From a bacterium (lineage in GTDB: Bacteria; Patescibacteriota; Minisyncoccia; UBA6257; GWB1-50-10), in assembly GCA_027310975.1 (NCBI GenBank), contig DAICZV010000018.1:1-13780 (forward strand): 13,780 nucleotides of DNA, read 5' to 3'. The position numbers and the translations under genes were made by a program. Positions 6,612 to 11,976 of the stretch are shown one piece after another. Positions within the stretch are counted from its first letter, which is position 1. Every line of letters starts with the position of its first letter. The notes beneath the pieces are model-generated. The model did no database searches. It was not told where the DNA came from and was given only the letters and a program-made list of their open reading frames with translations.

Positions 6612-7112
6612 ATGCCCGAAGTGTTCAACACCTCATACGGCTTGAAGATAGACATTATGGAGATCGTCGCGGAGATCCTCTCTTTTATGCGCGTGAAACC
6701 GGGGGCGGAGTACAAAATAATCATCGGCAGCGACTCGGAACTTTTGGAGGATAAATCCGCCGACTTCGTGACGGCGATCGTCGTCCACCGCGTCGGGAAC
6801 GGCGGCCGCTATTTTTGGCGGCGCGGCAAGCTCGGCAAGTTCTATAACTTGCACGACCGCATCGTGCAGGAGGTTATGCTCTCGCTGGATACCGCCAAAA
6901 TATTTTTTGCGGCCTTGAAGACCGAAACGGCGAAGCAGGACCCGGAGGGTTCCATGAAATGGAGCTTTGAGATCCACATTGACGCGGGCGAGAACGGCCC
7001 GACCAAAACGCTCATCCAGGAGGTCGTCGGCATGGTCCGCGCTTCTAACTTTGAACCGAAAACGAAGCCCGAAAGCTACGCCGCCTCCAACGTCGCCGAC
7101 CGCTACGTTTAG
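6612..7112 (+). CDS. RNase H-like protein of the YkuK/DUF458 family
   Basis: The 166-residue protein matches what I know of the RNaseH_like DUF458 family (B. subtilis YkuK), a ribonuclease H-fold family without an established substrate. The early strand IIIGSDSE (36-43) corresponds to the family's G-[ST]-D-S motif carrying the first acidic residue. HIDAGENGPTKTLIQEVVGMV (split: HIDAGENGPTK at 122-132, then LIQEVVGMV) supplies further acidic residues, and the C-terminus KPESYAASNVADRYV (152-166) is the family's typical ending with Asp163. No membrane or signal segment is present. Length is normal for the family. The ATG at 6612 lies 6 nt after the weak -10, with only AGG at 6601-6603 as a marginal ribosome-binding match. 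A strong hairpin begins at its stop codon. Confidence 0.88.
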   Translation: MPEVFNTSYGLKIDIMEIVAEILSFMRVKPGAEYKIIIGSDSELLEDKSADFVTAIVVHRVGNGGRYFWRRGKLGKFYNLHDRIVQEVMLSLDTAKIFFAALKTETAKQDPEGSMKWSFEIHIDAGENGPTKTLIQEVVGMVRASNFEPKTKPESYAASNVADRYV

Positions 7113-7153
7113 GAAGTCGTACTTCCGTCAGGAAGTCCGACTTCCCAATTTTA
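7112..7153 (+). terminator. Tandem-palindrome hairpin after the YkuK-like gene
   Basis: Two 15-bp units, each itself palindromic, are GGAAGTCGTACTTCC (7112-7126) and GGAAGTCCGACTTCC (7131-7145), separated by GTCA. Together they fold into a 15-bp stem with one mismatch and a 4-nt loop. CAATTTTAT follows, giving a modest T-rich tail. The first G is also the last base of the TAG stop. It probably acts as a terminator, and the unit also resembles dispersed intergenic repeats. Confidence 0.6.
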
Positions 7154-7178
7154 TCGTCGGTTTATTTTTGACTTTTTG

Positions 7179-7187
7179 TGCTACAAT
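7179..7187 (+). promoter_or_regulatory. Extended -10 promoter of the exonuclease-like gene
   Basis: TG at 7179-7180, one base, then TACAAT (7182-7187) form an extended -10 element. No good -35 is visible. The ATG at 7199 is 11 nt downstream, so the leader would be about 4 nt. The position of this element argues against the in-frame GTG at 7178 as the start. Confidence 0.55.
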
Positions 7188-7198
7188 ATTCCCCACCT

Positions 7199-7765
7199 AT
7201 GGATAAACTAGTCATAGACATTGAAACCAAGAACTCGTTTGAGGACGTGGGCGGCCGCGACGGGTTGAAGAACCTGGACGTCTCCGTCGTCGGGGTCTAC
7301 TCGTATAAAGAGGACAGGTACATCTCGTTTGACGAACACGAGCTCCAGGCCTTGGGCGAACTGATGCAAAAATCGCATCTCATCGTCACCTTCGCCGGCG
7401 TCCGTTTTGACATTCCGGTCCTCGCCAAATATTTCCCGTGGAATATCAACGCCATAAAACATTTTGACATTCTGGAGGAGGTGGAAAGCCGGCTCGGCCG
7501 GCGCATCGGTTTGGGCATTCTCGCCGAAGCGAACCTGGGCGTCGGTAAGACTGGCCACGGCTTGGAGGCGATAGAACTCTACCGCCAGGGCGAAATGGAC
7601 AAGCTCAAGAGCTATTGCCTGAACGACGTGAAGATAACGAAAGATCTTTATGAGCTCATCAAAAAGCAGGGTTACCTTTGGATACCGGAGCGATATACTT
7701 CCCAAATGACCAAGCTCATGCTACCTTATACGGAAGAAGAGCCGCCGCAAAACCAATTATTTTAA
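7199..7765 (+). CDS. DEDDy 3'-5' exonuclease-like protein (RNase_H_2/YprB-type)
   Basis: The 188-residue protein is a single ribonuclease H-fold exonuclease domain. Exo I is VIDIETK with Asp7 and Glu9, Exo II is FAGVRFDIPVL with Asp71, and Exo III is YCLNDVKIT, where Tyr139 and Asp143 give the DEDDy pattern YxxxD. All four acidic metal ligands are thus present and an active nuclease is plausible. The pattern matches the RNase_H_2 domain found in YprB and fused to some helicases; here it stands alone, with no polymerase or helicase domain. Substrate (DNA or RNA) cannot be told from sequence. ATG 7199 is chosen because it follows a promoter -10 and starts directly before the first strand (MDKLVIDIE). 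The next gene starts 2 nt after its stop. Confidence 0.85.
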   Translation: MDKLVIDIETKNSFEDVGGRDGLKNLDVSVVGVYSYKEDRYISFDEHELQALGELMQKSHLIVTFAGVRFDIPVLAKYFPWNINAIKHFDILEEVESRLGRRIGLGILAEANLGVGKTGHGLEAIELYRQGEMDKLKSYCLNDVKITKDLYELIKKQGYLWIPERYTSQMTKLMLPYTEEEPPQNQLF

Positions 7766-7767
7766 AC

Positions 7768-8112
7768 ATGTTCAATCTAGGTAAAAACAGATATTTCGTC
7801 GCCGGCTTCGCCATTTTGATGGCGGTGGGCCTCATGGCCGCTTACATACCGATGCTTTTTCCCCAAGTGCCGGCGGGAAACGCCGACGTCGTGTCGGGAG
7901 ACGTTTCCGGTAACATCTCCGGAAATATTTCCGGCGACATATCCGGCACGGCCAATTTGAACCAGAACGCCTTGAGCGGCACCGACGTCCAAACGGCGAC
8001 CTCAACGCAGACATCCACCAAGTCGGCCAGTCTGCCGTCCAGCCTCTCCGGTCTTCAAACCGAACAAAATTCGCTGAACGACATCAATAACCTCCTGAAC
8101 CAGAGTCAGTAA
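7768..8112 (+). CDS. Small membrane-anchored protein with SG(D/N)(V/I) repeats
   Basis: I do not recognise the family. The 114-residue product has a short basic start (MFNLGKNR), a membrane segment or uncleaved signal anchor at about residues 10-31 (YFVAGFAILMAVGLMAAYIP), then a low-complexity extracytoplasmic part. Residues 43-60 read SGDVSGNISGNISGDISG, a four-residue period repeated four times and closed by SG. A Thr/Ser-rich stretch (70-93) and an Asn/Gln/Leu-rich tail (97-114, possibly helical) follow. No enzyme motif is visible. The frame is open upstream to 7678 inside the exonuclease-like gene, but the ATG at 7768, two nucleotides after that gene's TAA, is the sensible start and implies coupled translation without a Shine-Dalgarno. 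The composition suggests a surface or envelope protein; this is inference. Confidence 0.72.
   Translation: MFNLGKNRYFVAGFAILMAVGLMAAYIPMLFPQVPAGNADVVSGDVSGNISGNISGDISGTANLNQNALSGTDVQTATSTQTSTKSASLPSSLSGLQTEQNSLNDINNLLNQSQ
7894..7947 (+). repeat. 12-bp in-gene tandem repeats coding SG(D/N)(V/I)
   Basis: Diverged units of the form TCC-GGN-(A/G)AN-(A/G)TN repeat about four and a half times and encode residues 43-60 of the small membrane protein. The codons differ between units while the peptide pattern is kept, so either selection acts on the protein or the array is old. Confidence 0.7.
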
Positions 8113-8121
8113 CAATCTAAC

Positions 8122-8195
8122 GATATCGCAAGTCGTTAATTAATGGGTGGTATGTTTAAACATACCACCCATTAAATTATTTGATATCGCAAGTC
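8122..8195. repeat. 36-bp perfect palindrome flanked by 13-bp direct repeats
   Basis: TTAATGGGTGGTATGTTT (8140-8157) is followed at once by its exact reverse complement (8158-8175). GATATCGCAAGTC occurs on both sides in the same orientation, at 8122-8134 and 8183-8195, 61 bp apart. As RNA the palindrome makes a 15-bp stem with a 6-nt TTTAAA loop, then ATTATTTG, so it may end the upstream operon, though the T tract is weak. The direct repeats are not expected for a plain terminator and could be an old target duplication or paired binding sites. It fills most of the 133-bp gap before glyA. Confidence 0.8.
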
Positions 8196-8233
8196 AATAA
8201 CCGCGTTATCTGGTAATTTATCTATTTTCGCCC

Positions 8234-8239
8234 TACATT
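8234..8239 (+). promoter_or_regulatory. -10 element of glyA-folD
   Basis: TACATT ends 6 nt before the glyA ATG, the same hexamer as at rpsA, and predicts a leaderless glyA-folD mRNA. No convincing -35 is present. TTATCT occurs three times nearby (8206-8211, 8218-8223, 8239-8244), which could be chance in AT-rich DNA. Confidence 0.45.
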
Positions 8240-8245
8240 TATCTA

Positions 8246-9421
8246 ATGCGCGACAAGGAGATAAAAAAATTGATAGACGCCGAGGCGAAAAGACAGCAAA
8301 AATCGGTCAATTTAATCGCCTCGGAGAACGTCGTTTCCGGCGATGTTTTGGAAGCGCTCGGCTCCGTTTTTACCAACAAATACGCGGAAGGATATCCCGG
8401 TGCGCGGTACTACGGCGGCAATGCGGTCGTGGACAAACTTGAAGAGCTGACCCAAAAACGCGCTTTAAACCTGTATCATTTGGACCCGAAAAAGTGGGCG
8501 GTGAACGTCCAGGCCTATTCCGGCTCGCCCGCCAACCTGGCCATCCTCCACGCCCTCGTGCCGGTGGGCGGAAAGATTATGGGTATGGACCTTAATATGG
8601 GCGGCCACCTCACGCACGGATACAAGGCGAGTATTACGGGCAAGCTCTGGAGGCAGGTGCCGTATGGCGTGGACAAAAATACCGAACGGATAGATTACTC
8701 CCAGGTTTTGAATCTGGCGAAAAAAGAAAAACCGCGGCTCATCATCGCCGGCGGGAGCGCTTATTCGCGGGTCGTAGATTTTGAACGGTTCCGCAATATT
8801 GCGGACACCGTTCACCCTGAGCCGCGTCAAAGGGCAATTCTCATGGTTGATATGTCCCACTTCGCCGGGCTTGTGGCGGGCGGCGTTTATCCTTCACCCT
8901 TCCCCTATGCCGATGTCGTGATGACGACGACGCACAAAACATTGCGCGGTCCCCGCGCCGCCATAATTTTTTCTAGAAAAGAATTTTCTCAAGCGATAGA
9001 CAAAACGGTCTTTCCCGGCCTTCAGGGCGGGCCGCACGCCAATACAATCGCTACCGTGGCCGTGGCGCTCAAAGAAGCGGGCACGCCAGCGTTTAAAAAA
9101 TACGCGCGGCAGGTCGTGAAAAACGCCCGGGCCTTGTCCGACGAGCTTGCTCGTTTAGGATGGCGCATAGTTTCCGGCGGTACGGACACCCATCTTTTTC
9201 TCATAGATACTTGGGAAAGGGGTATCGGCGGAAAAGAAGCGGGCGAGCGCTTGGAGAAGGCCGGCATTATCGTTAATAAAAATATGCTCCCCTACGACAC
9301 GCGCAAACCATCCGACCCCTCGGGCATCCGCCTGGGCACGGCGGCCATGACGACCAGGGGCATGAAGGAAAAGGATATGAAGAGATTGGCGGAGATGATA
9401 GATCGGGTATTAAGTAAATGA
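8246..9421 (+). CDS. glyA: Serine hydroxymethyltransferase
   Basis: This PLP enzyme converts serine and tetrahydrofolate to glycine and 5,10-methylene-THF, the main entry to the one-carbon pool. The 391-residue protein shows VNLIASENVVS (21-31), the family signature YPGARYYGG (50-58), the active-site strand VDMSHFAGLVAGG (201-213), and MTTTHKTLRGPR (226-237), in which Lys231 should bind PLP. VFPGLQGGPH (255-264) and the substrate-carboxylate arginine region SGIRLGTAAMTTRG (359-372) are also present. It is shorter than E. coli GlyA (417), mostly at the C-terminus, but complete. ATG 8246 lies 6 nt after a -10 element. The TGA stop overlaps the folD ATG in an ATGA, so the pair is an operon joining consecutive folate reactions. 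Confidence 0.97.
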   Translation: MRDKEIKKLIDAEAKRQQKSVNLIASENVVSGDVLEALGSVFTNKYAEGYPGARYYGGNAVVDKLEELTQKRALNLYHLDPKKWAVNVQAYSGSPANLAILHALVPVGGKIMGMDLNMGGHLTHGYKASITGKLWRQVPYGVDKNTERIDYSQVLNLAKKEKPRLIIAGGSAYSRVVDFERFRNIADTVHPEPRQRAILMVDMSHFAGLVAGGVYPSPFPYADVVMTTTHKTLRGPRAAIIFSRKEFSQAIDKTVFPGLQGGPHANTIATVAVALKEAGTPAFKKYARQVVKNARALSDELARLGWRIVSGGTDTHLFLIDTWERGIGGKEAGERLEKAGIIVNKNMLPYDTRKPSDPSGIRLGTAAMTTRGMKEKDMKRLAEMIDRVLSK

Positions 9422-10224
9422 TTATAGACGGCAAGCAAATAGCGGCGGGAATCATCGCCGAACTCAAAAAGCAGCCGAAGCCGCAGAGGTTCTTCGCCGC
9501 TTTTTTGGTCGGCGAAAATCCGGCCTCGGTAAGCTTTCTTAAGCGCAAAGAAGAAACGGCCAAAGAGTTGGGCGTTGATTTCCGTTTGTACAAATTACCG
9601 GAGACGTTCTCGCAGGACGAATTGCGCAAAGAGGTTTTGAAGATCGCCGAGCACAAAAATTGCGGCGGGGTTATCGTTCAACTGCCGCTCCCCGCTTCAA
9701 TCAATCCCCAGTATGTTCTAAACGCCATTCCGCGCGAGAAGGATGTGGATGTTTTGGGCGAACGCGCCCTGGGCGCCTTCTATGCCGGCCGCAATCCGGT
9801 TTTGCCTCCGGCCGTCGGCGTCGTGGAGGCCGTTATGCAAAATACTAAACACCAGATACAAAATGCCGTTTGTGCCGTTATCGGATTGGGAGCTCTCGTG
9901 GGCCAGCCGGTTTCCACCTGGCTGAAGGGTAAATGCCGGGAGATCTATCTGCTGGATAAAGGGAGCGACTTTAGCGTTTTGAAAAATGCCGACGTTGTCG
10001 TCTGCGGCGCGGGCGTCCCTGGCCTCGTGAATCCGAAGATGCTTCAAGAGAACGCGCTCGTCATAGACTTCGGCTACGGCCTCAAAGACGGCAAACCCTC
10101 CGGCGATTTTGATGCGGTAGAGGCCAAAGAAATTTCTTACACGCCGACTCCCGGCGGTACCGGGCCGATTCTCGTCGCGAAACTTTTTGAGAACTTTTCT
10201 ACTCTTCTTCGGCTGCAGGGCTAG
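9418..10224 (+). CDS. folD: Bifunctional methylene-THF dehydrogenase/cyclohydrolase FolD
   Basis: FolD oxidises 5,10-methylene-THF with NAD(P)+ and hydrolyses the product to 10-formyl-THF, which feeds purine and fMet synthesis. The 268-residue protein has NPASVSFLKRKEETAKELG (34-52), in which Lys44 matches the catalytic lysine while the neighbouring family tyrosine is Phe40. GGVIVQLPLP (83-92), the KDVDVLG folate-site loop (108-114), a Rossmann segment VIGLGALVGQP (154-164; more often VIGRSxxVGxP) and PTPGGTGPILVAKLFEN (243-259) follow. It is about 20 residues shorter than E. coli FolD. The start ATG overlaps the glyA stop by 4 bp. The last 26 bp overlap the end of recA on the opposite strand, and no terminator is visible between them. 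Confidence 0.94.
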   Translation: MIIDGKQIAAGIIAELKKQPKPQRFFAAFLVGENPASVSFLKRKEETAKELGVDFRLYKLPETFSQDELRKEVLKIAEHKNCGGVIVQLPLPASINPQYVLNAIPREKDVDVLGERALGAFYAGRNPVLPPAVGVVEAVMQNTKHQIQNAVCAVIGLGALVGQPVSTWLKGKCREIYLLDKGSDFSVLKNADVVVCGAGVPGLVNPKMLQENALVIDFGYGLKDGKPSGDFDAVEAKEISYTPTPGGTGPILVAKLFENFSTLLRLQG

Positions 10225-11251
10225 CGCTCGGGCTGGAGATAACGGTCTTCTTTTCCGAGGCCTCAATGGTGGCCTTTTTGATGGCCTCCAATATTTTTTT
10301 GTCTTCTTTGAGTTTCAATCGGACGTTGTCAAAGCCGACGCCGAGTTTCTCTTCGCCGAAGTAGAAGGTCGCGCCGTTCTTTTTAACGATCTCGTATTTA
10401 ATGGCGGTATTCATCACGTCCGCTTCGTATGAAATGCCCTCGCCGAACATAATATCAAACTCGGCGATCTTGAATGGCGAAGCCACCTTGTTCTTAACGA
10501 TCTTGGCCTTCACGCGGTTGCCGATGGACTCGTCCCCTTTCTTTATCTGGGCGATGCGGCGGATATCAATGCGGACGCTGGCATAGAACTTCAAAGCCAT
10601 GCCGCCGGGCGTCGTTTCCGGATTTCCGAACATAATGCCTATCTTCATTCTTGTCTGGTTGATGAAAATGATAATAGTTCCGCTCTTGTCGGCGATGGCC
10701 GTGAGTTTGCGGAGGGCCTGGGACATAAGGCGCGCCTGGAGGCCCATGTGCGACTGGCCCATCTCCCCTTCTATTTCCGCCTTGGGCGTGAGGGCCGCGA
10801 CGGAATCCACGACGACGATGGCGATGGAATTGGAACGCACCAGGCTTTCCAATATATTCAGCGCCTCCTCGCCGTTATCCGGCTGGGAAATGATAAGCTC
10901 TTTGACCTTCACCCCGATGCGGGCGGCGTATTCCGGGTCCAAGGCATGTTCGGCGTCAATAAAGGCCGCCTTGCCTCCGCGTTTCTGGGCTTCCGCCACG
11001 GCGTGGAGGGCGAGTGTCGTCTTGCCGGAACTTTCGGGGCCGAATATCTCAATAACCCGGCCCTTGGGCAGCCCGCCCGTGCCGAGCGCGAGGTCAAGCG
11101 AAAACGAGCCGGAAGGGATGGTCTCCACTTTCGCGTGGTGCGCGTCGCCCAAGCGCATCACCGCTCCTTCGCCGAAGCGCGACTGAAGCAACTCAATGAG
11201 CGAATCAATGCTTTCTCCCCCGCTCTTCACTTCTTTTTTCTTTGCCGCCAT
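10199..11251 (-). CDS. recA: Recombinase RecA
   Basis: RecA polymerises on single-stranded DNA and drives homologous pairing and strand exchange; it also triggers LexA cleavage where an SOS system exists. The 350-residue protein has Walker A GPESSGKT (71-78), Walker B IVVVDS ending at Ser150, the loop-1 region EIEGEMGQSHMGLQARLMSQ (split: EIEGEMGQ at 159-166 and HMGLQARLMSQ at 168-178), and the loop-2 core NQTRMKIGIMFGNPETTPGG (198-217), then ALKFYASVRIDIRR. The C-terminal tail is short and acidic, ending in three Glu. Length matches E. coli RecA (353). ATG 11251 lies 17 nt after the stop of the RodZ-like gene; CATAAT at 11273-11268 could be a weak -10 but lacks a -35, so readthrough from upstream is likely. 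I found no obvious LexA box. Confidence 0.98.
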   Translation of the reverse strand: MAAKKKEVKSGGESIDSLIELLQSRFGEGAVMRLGDAHHAKVETIPSGSFSLDLALGTGGLPKGRVIEIFGPESSGKTTLALHAVAEAQKRGGKAAFIDAEHALDPEYAARIGVKVKELIISQPDNGEEALNILESLVRSNSIAIVVVDSVAALTPKAEIEGEMGQSHMGLQARLMSQALRKLTAIADKSGTIIIFINQTRMKIGIMFGNPETTPGGMALKFYASVRIDIRRIAQIKKGDESIGNRVKAKIVKNKVASPFKIAEFDIMFGEGISYEADVMNTAIKYEIVKKNGATFYFGEEKLGVGFDNVRLKLKEDKKILEAIKKATIEASEKKTVISSPSASPAAEEE

Positions 11252-11268
11252 GTTTTTGTTCGGTTTAA

Positions 11269-11958
11269 TTATGGTTTTGTCGACGTTGTGTTTCCGTTAT
11301 TGATGCTTGAGTTCGTGCTCGTCGGGGCGTTATAGAATACCTGCTTCGTCACGACGTAGGCCTGGCCCATCAGCTTCTTTACGTCAAACGTGAGCGTGTT
11401 GAAGCCGGGCTGGAGAACGATCTCTTTTTGGAAATTTCCGGATTTGTCCGGATATATCTCTTCGCCGTTCAGTATCAATTGATCGGCTGGGTTCATTTTA
11501 CCCTGGATCGTCAGGTTTGGCGACGTCACGGTCGCGGGGAGCGGCGCCAGTCCGAAGGACGGCGTGCCGAGGAACCCAGGCAGGCGCAGAATGATGTAGC
11601 CGAAAATAATGACGACTCCCGCGATGATCGCGATCGTCGTCTTTTTCACCCGGCTTGTCTTGAAACGGTTGGGCGGCAGAATGTCGGTGGAGCCCGGCCG
11701 CTTGATATCGCTCCGGTCTTTCAGATATTCCGCCCAGAGCTTCTGGCCGTCCAAATTCAGCGCTTCGGCGATCTTCAAAAGATAGCCGCGGACATAAGGG
11801 GCCGGCGGGAGCTTGTCGTACTTCTCTTCAAGGAGAGTAGCGAGGACGCCCTCCGGAACGCCGGTCGCCTCGGAGAGGCGCACCAGGTTCACCCCCTTTG
11901 CTTTAAGGGCTTCAATAATGAGGTTGGCCAAGTTCGGCTGGGGCTCCTGAGGTTCCAT
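11269..11958 (-). CDS. RodZ-like HTH, single-pass membrane, Ig-like domain protein
   Basis: The 229-residue protein has three parts. Residues 10-80 form a helix-turn-helix domain of the RodZ/HTH_25 kind (LIIEALKAKGVNLVRLSEAT, then PPAPYVRGYLLKIAEALNLD). A membrane segment spans about 107-124 (KTTIAIIAGVVIIFGYIILR region), preceded by a basic stretch. Residues 145-210 look like an all-beta Ig-like domain outside the cell (SPNLTIQGKMNPADQLILNG, then PGFNTLTFDVKK), as in glucodextranase-B/PEGA-like domains of many CPR proteins. The tail is Ser/Thr/Asn-rich. RodZ links the MreB cytoskeleton to the wall machinery; that role here is inference, because MreB-binding residues cannot be judged. It lies between ftsK and recA, 18 nt after ftsK, with its own TATAAT just upstream. 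Confidence 0.85.
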   Translation of the reverse strand: MEPQEPQPNLANLIIEALKAKGVNLVRLSEATGVPEGVLATLLEEKYDKLPPAPYVRGYLLKIAEALNLDGQKLWAEYLKDRSDIKRPGSTDILPPNRFKTSRVKKTTIAIIAGVVIIFGYIILRLPGFLGTPSFGLAPLPATVTSPNLTIQGKMNPADQLILNGEEIYPDKSGNFQKEIVLQPGFNTLTFDVKKLMGQAYVVTKQVFYNAPTSTNSSINNGNTTSTKP

Positions 11959-11965
11959 TGTCCCA

Positions 11966-11971
11966 ATTATA
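11966..11971 (-). promoter_or_regulatory. -10 element for the RodZ-like gene and recA
   Basis: A perfect TATAAT lies in the 18-nt gap after the ftsK stop and ends 7 nt before the ATG at 11958, so the predicted mRNA is leaderless. The -35 would sit inside the last codons of ftsK (TTACGA with an 18-nt spacer is the best fit and is weak). It should allow the RodZ-like gene and recA to be expressed apart from ftsK. Confidence 0.6.
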
Positions 11972-11976
11972 CCCCA

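Noticed and set aside
8140..8175. The palindrome as a dif/XerCD site or a glycine or THF riboswitch for glyA-folD
   Set aside because: It lacks the dif half-sites and central region as I know them, and a single perfect hairpin has none of the junctions of those riboswitches.
10599..11335. Plus-strand frames opposite recA and the RodZ-like gene
   Set aside because: Their translations have no family resemblance and the opposite strand encodes an unmistakable RecA.
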